A stretch of 64,000 nucleotides of DNA from Macropodus opercularis (GCA_030770545.1 CM061091.1:7062501-7126500), one strand, 5' to 3'; positions 48,600-61,920 are shown, numbered from the stretch's first letter. The notes: generated by a model not told the origin, from the sequence alone. Translations and numbers: made by a program.

Positions 48600-50520
48600 A
48601 TGCGTTGGATTGCATGGAAAACCAGTACAGACACATTAAAGAGCTGGAAACAACAAAAAATAGTTTTTTTCTTTATAAATAAAATCACAGAAGCTTTGAT
48701 ACTTAGTCGTGATTTGTTAACTTGTTTAATGATGTATGTTGTGTTCTGTAATTTGTTGATTTGCAAGAAAAAGTTGAAAGTGTGTTAATGATAATGATGG
48801 TGTTAATGATGGTGATGCTGCCAACAACAGCTCTGAGCAAGACATCTGCGCTATCAGATCGGATGTTTTGATGATTGTTTCTCACTGACAGCGACGTCTT
48901 AATCTTATTTAGCGACTCGTGTTGAAGAAATAACTCATAAAACAAGTCACGGACGCAGGTCTTTGCTGTTTTGTGACCACAGTACAGCCAATGGTGTGTA
49001 TGGTTAAAAACAGAGCGGAGAGAAGCACAAGAGCTGTGTGTTTTGAAATGCAGCATAGTTTAGTGCTGTCGAAGGAGATAGAGCAATAAGCAGACTACAA
49101 CAGACAGCGTTCTGTACTTGAGTGTTTGAAATGTTATCCCGTTCTGCTTGGAGAAAAAAATAAATAAAATGAAAAAAGGCTCAGCTAAGATGATCCCATT
49201 TCAGGCTTTTTCAATCCTCTCTCTTCATCTCTCCAGGGGCTTCATCGTATCTTCTTAGCCCACGATGACTCATTGGTTTAGAAACTCAATTCTTTTTTGA
49301 TGAAATTAAGTGCAACTCTTTCTTTCATCTTCCATTTCATCTTTCACACACCTAGGGACAGTGTCAGTTCTACATCAAAAGAAGATTGATCCACAGCCCA
49401 AATACTACAGAATATCATTATGAATGACTGAGCTCTTTGACAGCTTTAATCAGATAAGTGTTAATATGTAATCTGATATGCCCGAAACATGTAGCGGATA
49501 TAATTACACAAAACCAGTCTGACATTCTTTTAGAGTTATTATAAGAGTATACTAAGGACAGACTTACACACACACACACACACACACACATACCGTGGTG
49601 AAGGTGAAACATTTTCTACCACCCTTACATGGATTTATATCGGAGTCAAACCCAGGTGTGAGACAGCGCTTCACGCAGTCTGGTGTCTCTACCTCCCACG
49701 CTGAACATTCAGACGTGTAAATAGGGAAAACAATGAGTTGCCATTTGCTTCTGCGCTCGCTGACGTGCGCGCCACGAATCACACATTTAGAATCTATTCT
49801 GCTCCCTTGACTGAAGCTGACTGGGTGTCCGCGGGGATTCGTCCGACCTCCCAGCACAGCCAAAGGTCACACAGCAGAGGTATGGCTTTCTAATGCAATG
49901 CCCTTTTGTGGCGTCTGAACTGCCTGCATTGTATTCCTCTCACATAGACTTCTTGTGGGGAGAGAGGCTTTGAGAAGCCGGATAAGGAGAATAGCATTGA
50001 CAGCAGTTCTAAAGGGCAATCATACAGATAATTCAGTCCAATAGCCCTCTTTATTGAGATTAAGGTGCCGGTACCTCTGATATTGTATAAACAAAACAAT
50101 GTGCATCTCTCCCTGTGATTGCCCAAGGACTCTGTGAGAGACGTTTTCTACTCTGACAACAGCTCAAGCAGTGCTGTTTTCTGATAGTGCTGGCCAAGGG
50201 AAGATGGGCCTCTGCCAACCTGGCATCGTCACTCACACAGCTAAAGCACAAAGTATGTTGTTGTGATGTCACGATAGTGCGTTTGGCAAGTTTTGGTTGT
50301 ATTCACCGTTGGCAAGTAAGAACTCATTCAGATCATTAATCTATGATGTGTAGTTTAGATGAACTAATCTTGGGCATCACTTAGTTTTTCTCCAGTGTGA
50401 TGGTTTGCACCTTGCATTAGCTTCACTTCATCTTAATTGTTTGTTTATTAATTATGTTAATAAATAACATGTCGCATTTTCATGGTGCCCAGAGGATGAT
50501 TCCTACGTCTTCATAATCAT
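48600..50520. other. Non-coding stretch
   Basis: A CA microsatellite at 49566-49591 is the main feature. Antisense frames reading through it give Val/Cys runs and are artefacts. The rest shows no gene; the block near 49990-50060 is repeat-free and of uncertain role. Confidence 0.5.
49566..49591. repeat. (CA)n microsatellite
   Basis: Thirteen CA units. Confidence 0.94.
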
Positions 50521-50527
50521 CCAACTG

Positions 50528-50795
50528 TCTGTCCGTCCATCCAAATCCAAACTGCTCATCTTTTACCAGAGTCAGTTCGCAGAGTGAGGCGGAGTTCACC
50601 CTGAACAGTTTGCCGGTCCATTACAGGGCCACGTACAGAGACAGACAACCAGTCTCACCTATGTGGCAAGTTAATAATCTCCAGTCAACCTAACCGCAAG
50701 GACCCTTGACTACCCATGAAAACCGAATGAAACCCACTCTGACCAGGGAGAACTCCACACAGAAAGCTACAGTATGTGGGCGACCCTGGGAATGA
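50528..50795 (-). repeat. Copy of the fish interspersed repeat, opposite orientation
   Basis: On the + strand it reads as the reverse complement of the 47846-48106 element: GTCCGTCCATCC, GAGTGAGGCGGAGTTCACCC, GCCGGTCCATTACAGGGCC, GACAGACAACCAGTCTCACC, GTCAACCTAACC, GGAGAACTCCACACAGAAAG and CGACCCTGGGAATGAA. It lies about 2.4 kb from that copy, so the pair is an inverted repeat of diverged members. Confidence 0.72.
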
Positions 50796-51119
50796 AGTCA
50801 ATTAATTAATTCTTGTTTCATATATATTTAGCTTTGAGAGGGTTTGAGTCATGTAGGCCCACTTCAGGTAAAAACCCAACTGGAGTCACATCTGACAGCA
50901 AACATTTTCTTCCAAACTATGATCGAATGAATGTGGACAAACAAGAAATAACCCAAAGCTGTGTTTTGTGATGACAGTGTAATTGTAAAAATGCAAATAG
51001 AACTGATGTGGACTGCAGCACAGGATGTACAGTATGACATCTACAGACTCACTGGAGTCCCTGTGACACTGAAGTGAATTAGTGTTTTTTTTAATTGCTT
51101 GAATGAAATCACACATAGA

Positions 51120-52170
51120 ATTTGTCTAATATTTTAAGGCAGCATTTGTCAGCATTTATGACATGAATTCACATGTTTGTGTGTTTAAATATCCCTTTAA
51201 TGTCTGATGCAACCTGTTGCAAGAACAGACAATAAGAGCAGGAAAAGGCTTCTAGCAGATATGGGATTAGGGGAAAAAAGTCATTTATCCCCTCCTAGCA
51301 ATTAGACCATATTATCTTTGTAATTACTATTATTATCACAGCTAAAAAGGAAAGCATTTGTAAAAAGTGGTGTTCACGACACTGCACATGACTCCCTTAT
51401 TATGTTAAAATTCTTATTAAAAATCTGAAAGTGCAATTATGTCAGCTGGAGAAGAGTCATTAAATAGCTAGCATGAAAGCCCGCCTGATATCAAATAGTG
51501 AGATTCAGCTTCTCTTCTAGCCAAAGTCTCTCTCCACAATACAGCGAGGCTCTGTCACGCTCTGCAAAGGCTCAACAAAGGACACGGCAGTCCCATTAGC
51601 CAAGTAAACAAATCAGAGAGTGAAATGAGATGCTTTTTATACTGAAACAATGGGTATCCCATAGGAGAAAATATGGCGAGAGATGAAACCCAATAATGAG
51701 GCACGTGCTCTTATAGAAACCCTGAGATGGGAGGCTTTAGTGAAACAGGCCCCCTCCATGCTGGTTTATGGATTGAAATGCTCTGTGCTGGGGGATTTAC
51801 TGTATCTGGCATGAGAGAGCCACGATTTAGCATTCACAGCAAGAAAGACGCATTCAACAGATCATTTAAGAGCAAAATGTGATTTGGAGATGGTTTTGAC
51901 CGCACACCGCATTGCAGGCCTTACAAAAATTACAAGGAGTTGCCCTAAAATTGATGGATGCAAATTCTCATTGTCAAAAGAGAAATTGTGAGAGCTGATC
52001 CTCACTGATACCATTTTCCCTTAAAGTGTGTAATGTAAAAACATGGGCTCTACACTAAGTGGAAATCAATTTGGCGTTTCAGAATATCTTATTTCTCTTC
52101 TCTTATTGCTGTCGGCCTGCAATTATTGTGCCGTAGACACTTCTACATGTGCGATGGTCCCTTGAGTGAA
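51120..52170. promoter_or_regulatory. Candidate conserved non-coding block, the longest in the window
   Basis: About 1 kb free of simple repeats and mobile elements and full of AT-rich words typical of developmental enhancers: CCTAGCAATTAGACC, TTTGTAATTACTATTATTA, GTCATTAAATAGCTAGC, CAACAAAGG, GGTTTATGGATTGAAATG, GATGCAAATTCTC and GCAATTATTG. No frame of note crosses it. The regulatory reading is an inference from composition and motif density. Confidence 0.4.
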
Positions 52171-52199
52171 AATGCCATTTATTTTATTTTTTTATTTTT

Positions 52200-54740
52200 T
52201 CGGAGCTCAATGCTCTGAAGCCAGAGAAGATTAGAACTGGATAGTTGTGACCCTTGTCTTTCGAAGAGGGCTCTTGGGGGACGGGAGGTTGGTGGCTTCA
52301 TCTCAGTCCAAGACAGAGAAGACCCATCCTTAAAGGCGCTTTAACACAGAGGTGCTCTAAGTACGTCTGACAGAGTATTGATTATCTCAGGTCTCATGTG
52401 CAGCAGGACTGCATTAGTACATGACAGGCAAGAAGACATCTCACACACACAGGGGCCCCTGTGACCTCAAGACGGATGGCTGGAAGATGCTGTGACTTCA
52501 CAGTATAGACACAGTGAAAACGCACAGAACAAGGAACACCTGTAAAGAACGTTTCGAACTGATCATCAAAGTGAGAATCTTTACTGTCAATATGCAGGTC
52601 TGTTAATTGTTCGGTTGTTCAAATAAACTATGTTACTGTAAAAACACATGATAAATTTTGTCTGGTCATCGGTGACCGTTACCAAATTAGAGGTCAGGCG
52701 ATTGTTGCATCATTTCCGATTTGAGCTCAAACAAATCAAAGTAAAAGAAAAATAAATGATGTCCATCACTTTACCAACTGGACATGAGTCGACTACTTGT
52801 TAATGATTTTTGTGACGGTTTCAGCATGAAGCTTCAAACTACTGTTCTTCTTTTGCTCATGAGACTCTTGTCCCAAAAAACTACTTTAAACATTATTAAC
52901 CTTATTGATTTACTGACTTACACACATGACATTTGCATGTATGATGATTCATATATCAAATATCAGATGTAAGTGACATTAACGTTTTAATGAGCGATCA
53001 CATTACTCTCATCTGATGCTACTGAGTGTGTTTAAATGTCTTCTTCTCACCATTGTACCTGTGCACACCTGCTCCCTCCCACTATCTCTATTACACATAT
53101 TATTAATGAAGGGCACGGTGTTGGATGACACTTTTATTGAATTATTTACAAGGGAAAATAATGACAGTATGGGTCTCTGTGCTAAACAAATAAATAAATC
53201 AAACCTCTAATCAAATCCAGGGATGATGTATGTGGAGCTGGATATTAGGTTAGGTGATAGGTGTCAGCGCTCACAGTGGCAGCAGTACAGATGCAGTTTG
53301 TACATGAAAAACAATTGGTATATAACTCTGTCTTTTTTTTTGTCCCATCAGTTTGTCTCAGGCAGTCGGATGAGGAGAAAATGTAGGTGGATTTATAAAG
53401 TTTGATTGGACTTAATGACTGATGCTTCTCAACTACCATCTTTAATTTGCTTAGGAATTTGAACTATAACTAAAGATGGAACCTGTAGATTTTTAGTCTC
53501 GATGGCAGCAGGCTGATGACTGCACATCCATTGCATCTTAACACAAATGCAAGTCACCTATTCCTTGGGAAGTGTGGATGTTCTGATTCATCTGTTCTTT
53601 GTGTAAACATGCCAAAATGTTCTGACGTATTGATTCCTCATTCATGATTAAATCTGCCAAACATGATCTGTAGCCATTGTTTCTACCCCAGTGCGCTTAC
53701 TGGCAGTTCTACCAACTTGGATGGAACTTGCACATTCGGGTGTGTTCGTTGAGCGTAATAGTTTTTTTTTTTACATGTTATAGTTTAATTCACAGCTTCA
53801 CATTCAACTTTCAGTTTAGGCACAACATTTAAACATTTACTGCTTAGATTTTCCTCTAATGTTAGTATTTTCTGTGATTCACCTTCAGCCCACAACCCAC
53901 AAGAAAGGGTGTTGCGTCAGAGCAACACCTCCTGCTAACATCTGAGCCTGATGTGTTTTTCAGTGCTGTTCGTTTCACTTATCATTCTCCTCTCATGAAA
54001 ATTATTTCAGACGCATTTCTGCAATGTTTCTTTCTTCATTTATTCCCCAGTTGTTGATTTGGCCAAGGAATTCAAATTAAACATATTTAAAATATCAGAG
54101 AGTAATGAGAAGTAGTAAAATGCTTTTTAATGGTGTTGAGTTGATTCAAGAGTTTTCTTAAATGTTTCTAGAAAAATGTCAATTTCAGTTTACTTTTATT
54201 TGATATATTTTCCAGGTGCTGATGCTCGGTCTCAACCCTGGCCCTGGGATTCTCTTAGCACAGTACTGTAAGGACAAATCAAACCACAAACTAAAGTTAC
54301 TGCACTTTATTATGCACCAATCTCCAGGAGCGGGCATTATCTATACAATTGAATATGCTGAAAGCTCTAAATATTGCAATAAAATAACCTTTTTTGCTCC
54401 ACCCAATTGTTCCCCTCTTGACATCGCCTTGGTTCACAATGAGATAATTCCCTCATGATGGCAGTAATATGTGCACGTAAGAGGTGAGGAAGTCAATGGA
54501 CAATTAACTTCAATTGACATTGAACGGACAATATCTGTGGATTTATTTAAAGATGAACGGTGGCTGGACTAACCGGAATAAAAGGAATTAAAATTAGACC
54601 AATGTTCGGTGCTGAAGCCCATTATCCCAACGCACCACAGAGAGTGAAAGCGAGTGAGATTATGTGTCTAAGAGAAAAAGAGAGAGAGGGACTCAAAGTT
54701 AAAAGCCATTAGTAAAAAAAAAGAAAAATCCACCCCTAGA
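52200..54740. other. Non-coding stretch
   Basis: Short frames only. An acceptor-like ATTTTCCAG precedes an open frame at 54216-54458 (MLMLGLNPGPG); no family or good donor supports it. No mobile element is recognised. Confidence 0.45.
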
Positions 54741-54749
54741 AATGACCTC

Positions 54750-55020
54750 AGGTAAAAACGATAACTTACCCCCCTTTTGATGGTTTCCACAATGAGGCAT
54801 TATCAGCTAGAAAAGGGCATAAGGCGGGGAAAGCAAGATGAGGAAGCGCGTGTAATGGTGAGGGAGGAATCTCCATTGATATATCCATCCAAACTGGAGG
54901 GCCTGGAACTGACAGGGCCCAAGAGAAGCTTCTGCAAAGAGCCTGTGAGAGATAAGAGGGTCATTATTCCCTAAACCTGAATAATCCCTTGACAGCAAAA
55001 CCCCGGCCTGCCCTAAGGGT
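54750..55020. promoter_or_regulatory. Candidate conserved non-coding element
   Basis: A repeat-free block with ATTATCAGCTAG, TCCATTGATATATCC, GGTCATTATTCCC and TGAATAATCCCTTGAC. Frames on both strands overlap, as expected in non-coding DNA with few stops. Confidence 0.3.
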
Positions 55021-55204
55021 TATGAGACTGCTTAGTGTCTGTGAGGAGAGGAGAAGAAGAGAGTGGTAGAGAGGAAAGACATTTAGGATCATTTTAAATA
55101 TTTAAGTATTAGTTGTGTATACCGTGTATAGGCGGACTAGTGCTCCACATGTTTTATTTTCACATGCATGTCTGTAGAAATTGTGTATCGCTGTATGTCC
55201 AGAG

Positions 55205-55235
55205 TGTCCAGTTGGGATGGGCTCCAGCACCTCCA
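55205..55235 (+). repeat. Short remnant of a fish interspersed repeat
   Basis: CAGTTGGGATGGGCTCCAGC followed by ACCTCC matches the distal part of the family seen at 47846-48106 (GCTGGGATAGGCTCCAGC in typical copies). Very short, so tentative. Confidence 0.4.
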
Positions 55236-55299
55236 CTAAAACTACAATGTATGTTTTGTATGCTATCTTTAATATGCATGTGATACAGACATATCATAG

Positions 55300-56990
55300 T
55301 GTGTAGTAAACAAATAAGGGTTCAAACTTCGTGGAGGTAGATATTTAGTTGCAACCACAATGTAACGATGCAACGATGCAAAGACTGTTTAGTCAGGAAG
55401 TCAATGTTACACCAGTTCACTCTAGTAATTCTGAGTACAGTTGTTCCATTTTCTTTGGATCCAGATTTGAAAACTCTGCATTCATACTGTAGTTTGACAT
55501 TTAGCTCGACCAAAGAAAGCTTTCATCAGTTTACTACAAAAAAAATTGTTAAGTGATTTATCTGCAGCCTGGAAGGTCAGGGACTCGTACTGTCACTGCA
55601 AACTTTGCACACAGCCGCTGCTGCTGTTTAAAGTGTGTCCTAGAATCGACTGTGTGAGTGCAAACTTCAGCTTAACTTTGTGGTAAACGTTTGAGCAAAT
55701 ACAAACCTGCTTTATTATGTTCGATCAAAATGAACTATATAAGCACAGGAATAAATCACTGTTGAGGCTTAAAGGGAAGCAGGAATAGGACAGTGCTCTC
55801 AACAACCTGCATGCAGTTCCCCAAAAGTTTTTCTTAAGAGCTTTTGTACAGTAAGTGGTTAATACTTCAGGTCAACGCAGCTTTTCCTTTTTTTTGTTTG
55901 GGTTTCTTTCAACTCTTTATACTCACCACAAAAAAAGAATGTTTTTAAATCACTGCAACAAGTTTAAGCCAGAACTTCACTCAAAAACATCTAACATGAA
56001 AACAGGAATGATTTATCCGATCAATGCCGTTATCGTGGCGTGAGAGAGAGCAGGGATGAAAAAAGGCAACTGCCAACTGCCTGGATTCAGTTTCTCTGAC
56101 TCTCGCTGGGCATTCTACATAAAAAGTTTTGCAATTTCTCATATCTGAGATATCAATCCGTGTCTATCTATGGCTCCTCGGAGACCAGGTTGGGAATATT
56201 CTGCCCCTGTATCTCAGTGTAGTCTATGAGCTAGGTGGCCATGGATCAGAATTAAGGGCAGCCAGGCAGAAAATGGCGACACGGGCCATGCGAGCAGCAG
56301 CGAATGAACAGCAGAAGATCGTTTTCAAAGCGACCCTAAAAATTAACCGTGCTGTGGTTAGGTTCCAGCTTTTCACTGCTGTCCGGTTGCTACTTGATGA
56401 GCACCGGCTCTTTTGATGGAACCTTAATTGAGCTTCAGTGCTTGTTTGAGATTTCCAGTGATGTCGTGAGCCATGTGTATGTGACACATCTTCAGTTACC
56501 GTCCTGGAGTCTTTTCATTCAGAAACCGAGAACGGAAAGACTGTAAAAGACATGTGCATGTACTTCAGGTCCTTTATTTTGGTCTTTTGAATGTGCCATG
56601 AGAATTCTTACTTATATCGTCACTGACAACCTGGGTCCAAATCAGTAGGAAATGCAAATATAGAGCAGTTACAGCAAGTCGCAGCAGACAAATAGTCAAG
56701 ATGAACGCAGTCGGACAAGACCACCACTTTTTTATTCTCATAACTATTTGTGTCTTTGTTTTGTCTGTGGTGGATAAATAGAAAAAAAATAGACTAAAAA
56801 CAGACGAGGCATGCACACAAGGGGAAAGAAACCAGCAACACTGTCAGTTAATTTTCAGATCTGGTAATCTTCCAAGTTCATTAACAAAAGCCTGTGTCTG
56901 ACTTGCTGTGGCTTTTGTACGCACCGAGGAGTTGTTGTGATACACCACAATGAATAAGTGATAAGCTGTTTGGGTAATTTGCAAAGTGAC
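55300..56990. other. Non-coding stretch
   Basis: A + strand frame at 56129-56416 (95 codons, with RQKMATRAMRAAANEQQK) overlaps an antisense frame of 87 codons; neither has a domain or splice support. No mobile element is seen. Confidence 0.45.
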
Positions 56991-57019
56991 ACAACTTTTA
57001 TTATTTACGCCGTAAACCC

Positions 57020-57540
57020 TGATGGGTGGGGGGGGGAGGGGTTGCACGGCGGATAACAATGAGCGAATGTGACAGGATTGTGTGGGCGGAATCCACTTAG
57101 AACTATTACAATCAAGCTTCATTTACATGAGCCGCCAACAACCTTCAGTTGACTTTGCGGGCTGCGTTTGGGAATAGCGGACGCGGTATTACAGAACACA
57201 CTGGTGCATTTGTAATAGCGACAGGCAGCAGAGCCTAATGCTGACTAGCTCCACCGAAGGAAAAAAAAAAACAAATGAAAGAGATCAATTCCCCCCCTAC
57301 TTCACACTGCGTGATGGATTTGACATTGATCAGTGCCCTGTCAACTAATGCATTAGGTTTTATATTACACCTGAGATTTTTTCTCTCTCTTTTTCTTTTA
57401 TGGCTTCATGAAGTCAGATTAAAGTGCTAAAATTGGAAATGAATCCTGGAAAACCAAGGAAATTCAGGTTTTAAAGAGTAATGGTGTATTTTATTTTGGA
57501 GAGACTAGAGCGCGATAGATTGGCCAGAGGAGAACAATAA
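57020..57540. promoter_or_regulatory. Candidate conserved non-coding block
   Basis: A G run (57027-57035) is followed by repeat-free sequence with GATAACAATGAGCG, TACAATCAAGCTTCATTTAC and TTTGTAATAGCGAC, then 57410-57540 with GCTAAAATTGGAAATG. Inference from appearance only. Confidence 0.27.
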
Positions 57541-57549
57541 CATAAATAA

Positions 57550-59030
57550 GTATTTTTCACATGTCTGAAATGTCTAAGTCGGATGATCTTTTTAGCTATT
57601 AAATTTATTACGATTTAGTTATTATTTTTATTTGAAGCTCCCTCTCAAAGGTCCCTTTCACAGTTTGCAAGAAAATATGAAGGAAACAACTAAAACCCTG
57701 CAAAGATTCTAAATATGAGCAGCTCCTAGAAAGGAAAGGTTCTTCCCCTGGTACCACACATCCCTCCTACAGAAGAAACGGTTCCAATATGCTTATATCC
57801 ACAGTTCCACAGATTTTTTTGTGGTGTTTTCCAATATAAAAATTCCCATTTTTGCCCCTACAGCTTCACAGGAAAATACATTTTTCATAAAGGTGATAAT
57901 TCAAGTAATGATGATATATCGTTGTGGGGCAGCTTGGCAGAACAAGACCCGTAATGACAGAAGCTGTACAGAGACTCATGGGAGAACAGCGTAGAACTGG
58001 AATTATAGAATAGTTGTGCTGTGCCCAGTCTTTTTTTCTGTATTTACAAGCTGCTCACGTTGATGATTTGCTCTGTGGCCTTCAGTTATACACATTCAAT
58101 TAAATACTGGAACGTCTTTCAAAAGTGTTCAGTTCAAAGAAAGATTCACTCATCATAATAAGGAGATATAATTCATTCACAAGCATTCAGGACACATAAA
58201 CATGTTTTCCCCCAGTATACTAGTACTTCAAAATTGATATATTATGGCTCACCTTAAATTTCATATAACTGAGGATATATGTAAGCTTAAAATTTATATT
58301 TTTTCTTCATGTTCACTTGCAAGAGCTTCCTCCTCCTAACACTGGGGGGAGCTGTTAGGTTATCAGCACAAAATGTGTCCTGGATGGCAACACAGTGAGA
58401 GTGAACAGAAGATTTTGGTGTCTGATGAGAAATAACTGGCTGACGACAGAAACTTTGGGATTTTGCACAGTTGCATTGCAATAAAAGCAAACTGCATTTA
58501 ACCAACTGCTGTAGGTTTCGGTTTCAGCTTAGTTGAGTTGTGTCCACCCAGAAAACTGTTACAAACACCCGACTCCCACAGGCTCCTGTGGAAGAATATT
58601 ATTCACTGATACAGATGAGTCCAAAGTGAAGCGTGGCTCATTCACAGCAGATAGATATCCCGACTGCTTGGAATGGCCTTTGCAGATTATGATTAAGATT
58701 ATTATGATTATGATTAGAGTTTGTGAAGTGTAAACAACTTGCTTTGATAAACACTCTTCATGAATGCTCATCTCTCTTGCCTTGACATCCTCCTCTTGCT
58801 CTCTCCCGTTTTCCCAGCAAGTCTCACACCACCCAATTTGTATCAAAAGACACTTGATGTCTTTGGCAGAAAGCACAAAGTGCACTGTTTGTCACATTAG
58901 CGTGAGATAAAGGAAAAGACATTTTCTGCTTGTTGAACACTGGGGAAATGAAAAGCTTCAGCATCTCCTTGTAATCACATCACAGAGTTTAGTGAAAAAG
59001 AAATGCAGATTATAACAATCTGAATTTTGG
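57550..59030. other. Non-coding stretch
   Basis: AT-rich sequence with short frames; no gene or mobile element is recognised. Confidence 0.5.
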
Positions 59031-59084
59031 CTGCATTGTTCTTCTTCTTCTTCTCTGACAGGGCAGTTATTTCCGTGTGTGAGT

Positions 59085-59121
<37 letters not shown>

Positions 59122-59129
59122 GGGGGGGG
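59085..59129. repeat. (GT)n microsatellite ending in a G run
   Basis: About seventeen GT-rich units (59085-59118) run into eleven G residues (59119-59129). Short frames across it give Cys/Val peptides and are artefacts. Confidence 0.95.
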
Positions 59130-59201
59130 TATCGTAGACGGAATTCATGCAGATGGGGTCTTTCTGAAACAGATGCATATTTGGCGTTTCTTCCGTTTCA
59201 G

Positions 59202-59241
59202 TCAGGGACAAGGAGCTTGGAGGAGCATCACCTCCTCACAG
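59202..59241 (+). other. Candidate 40-bp exon of unknown transcript
   Basis: Bounded by a pyrimidine-rich acceptor (CGTTTCTTCCGTTTCAG ending at 59201) and a near-perfect donor (ACAG/GTATGTTC at 59242). All three frames are open over 40 bp, which says little. Possibly a non-coding RNA exon or chance. Confidence 0.22.
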
Positions 59242-59449
59242 GTATGTTCTCTCTGTCCTTTCTTTTTACTGCAGCCCTCATTTTCTTTATTTTCTATCAA
59301 GGTTACACAAGTCTCTGAAACTAGTTAAGATATCTTGAGAGGAGAAATCATTCATTTGAAAACACAATTCAATGGTACAGCAGATGAAAGATTTACTCAT
59401 GCTATAATATAAGAACACCTGTACCCACAGGTTGGTGTAAATATGCACT

Positions 59450-59660
59450 GACCTATTTTAATTTAATGATGGATGAGTTAATCGGGCAATTAACTGAATA
59501 ACAGGTGTCCATAATTGCCCAAAGCTTCAGAGACTGAGGCTTAAAAAGCTGTTTTGGCCATATATAGCTTGATGGACAGAGCTGTTCATTAAGCCTGCTG
59601 TTGAAAAGAACCACTTGCACTGTGTTTGAGGAGGTTCCACTCGCTGTGACATTCATTAAA
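59450..59660. promoter_or_regulatory. Candidate conserved non-coding element
   Basis: A repeat-free block containing GGGCAATTAACTGAATAAC, CCATAATTGCCC and GTTCATTAAGCCTGC. The words GGGCAATTA and TAATTGCCC form a spaced inverted pair. Inference only. Confidence 0.3.
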
Positions 59661-59669
59661 TTGCAATCA

Positions 59670-61380
59670 CCACATCAGTGGAAAGGGTTATCTGACTTTT
59701 CTCTTTCTCTGAATGAAGGTATCGACACGACACGATTCGAAATCCGTAAACATTAAGTCACTGGCTTTCGCTTTACAGCTGATCGAACACTAGGTTATAA
59801 AACATTTTGTGCCTGAGTCAGTCAAAATATGAGCACAGCGAAGTTAGGACATTGCACATTTGTAGCCTGATACAAACATTATTACTAGCATAGCAGTGCA
59901 GTGTATCTATTGAGTAATGCAAGCATGAAATATGATAAAATACCTGATCACGTTCCAGCTGCTAACAGCTCAGGCCCCAATTACTGGAGGCATCATGTGT
60001 GTTATATATTCTTCTGTTTTCATGTCCTGAAATTATTTCCATCAGAAAATAGCACAAGGCAGAAAATGGAAACTGAAATAACTTGAGTAAAGTATCTTAA
60101 TCGATACACAATTACAATAATAGTACTTCACTGCATGATTTTCTAGCCATACATCACTTTGGTGATGGCATGAAGGAGCAGCATAGAAATTGAGGAGGTG
60201 CTGCTGCTGAAATCAGGATCAGTTCTGCCGCTGATGTCTCAGCATCGCTAGGTAATGGCATGAAAGCGTCGGTGGCAAGAGGTTTTGTGAATGTGTAGCT
60301 TTCATTGGAGTGTGTCATAAGCACTCAGCTGCTTTGAAGAAGAAAGCAAATGAAAGAAAAGATACAACGCGCTCCTCACAGCTTTCATTCCAGTCGTGGG
60401 CAAAAAGAGTTTTTTTCCCCTCTGTCTGAAAACAAGAGGAAGATGTGATTCTTATTAGAAACTGTCAAACTCAATAACAGCAGCCTCTGTGATACATCCT
60501 GGCTCCTGAGCTTCCCACATTGTGCCACCTTACCTGGGTTTGTGTTTTCGGGGTAAATGATCAATTTGATGAAATGCGTTCAACTTTCCAACGGAACATT
60601 TTAAAATCTTCAAAGAGATTCAGCAAAAGTCGTTTGTAGCTTTCTGGGCAAAAGGAATGTTCACTCACGACAGTGGACTCATACGCAGAGAGCGATGCAG
60701 CTTCCTGTTCCATGTGATGTGTCTGAGAAATGAGTGTGAAGAGCAGCAAGAGCGGAAAGACGAAATGCAAAAACGTCTAGATGGAAAACGGGCAGAGAAG
60801 AAGAGAAACATAATGCTGACAACTTATCAGTGTTAGACAGTAAATGAAAAATTAAAATTCATTGGATCATGAGAGAAATCCTGTCAGAAACTAAACCAAG
60901 CTCCTAAATCCAGTAGTAATAAATATTCATTGAACTGTTTCTCTCTGTGGGAATACCTTCTCAATGTTAGCACAGATTAAATAACTTATCCCACAGAGTA
61001 TTTGTTGTAGCTTTTAGTAATGATCTGTAATGTAAGAAAATAAATAAATAAAATAAAATAATATAAATTTGTTATCTTGTTGCGCCACAGTGTATGTGCT
61101 GTTGCAAACATCCAGAAGCATTTGATGAAAGATCAGGAATTTGAAAATGTCTAATATGATAGTATTATGATGAATAAAAGCTGCTGCTGGGTACATGTGT
61201 ATAGAATCATTTCTTTAATACAAACTAAATAAAACACAAAGTAAATACGTTTGTTCATGTCATCACAGCCCAGCAGAAAAACGATTACGATTCAAGTTTT
61301 TTGCCAACTAACATAACGTGATTTAGACTGTTGTGGATGTGTTTGTAAGACAAATAACCCAGTGCGTGCGTGAATGTATA
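59670..61380. other. Non-coding stretch
   Basis: No gene is recognised. An AAAT/AAATA simple repeat lies at about 61036-61068. Confidence 0.5.
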
Positions 61381-61419
61381 TGTGTTTATTCCCTCTCCTT
61401 CCTCCCCCCCCTCGGCCAC

Positions 61420-61920
61420 GCTGCCTTGTTGTGCCTGGCGGACTGTTATTAAATCTGTGTGTGGTCACACAGCCTACGGTGTGTAAAGCTCGCTTCGTGC
61501 GCCTCTCCTCCCTCTCACCCTTTGCCTTTGTTAGCCCACCGCTGACCTTTCATCATAGCCTTGAGTCAGTTTAAGAAGTGCTGCGGGCTGACAGGAAACG
61601 CTGTCTTCTCAGCTCCCCGCCGCCTGCCGAAAAATGTCATCGTGTAATACAAACAAGTACTAATGACCTACAACAAACCGCTTTCAAACGGCGCTCGGAA
61701 AGTCTGACGAAACGCGTGCTGACTAAAAGCCTTGTAAAAGACTAATTAAAGTGATGAAAATGAATTATAGAAAGTAACTTGAAAGCAGATTAACCAAGAT
61801 GAGCCTTATTTATTAGCCTTGATAAGTGACTAATCGCAGCCACAACCAAAGGTGCTAACTAACTTCTTAAAGGGCTCCTACTGGGCTATTTGTGTTCTAA
61901 TGAATAAATAAACTTGGGTG
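61420..61920. promoter_or_regulatory. Candidate conserved non-coding block
   Basis: A GC-richer half (61400-61640) is followed by an AT-rich half with GACTAATTAAAGTGATG, GCAGATTAACCAAG, CTTATTTATTAGCCTTG and GTGACTAATCGC words. It is repeat-free and lies just downstream (- strand) of the duplicated segment at 62041-62523. Confidence 0.33.

Noticed and set aside
49418..49863. Antisense frames with Val/Cys runs
   Set aside because: They read through the CA microsatellite.
54216..54458. Open frame with GLNPGPG wording after an AG, considered as a LINE or enzyme fragment
   Set aside because: The match is a few residues only; neighbouring residues do not fit any family, and no good donor follows.
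59079..59328. Two + strand frames starting in Cys/Val or Gly runs
   Set aside because: Artefacts of the GT repeat and G run.
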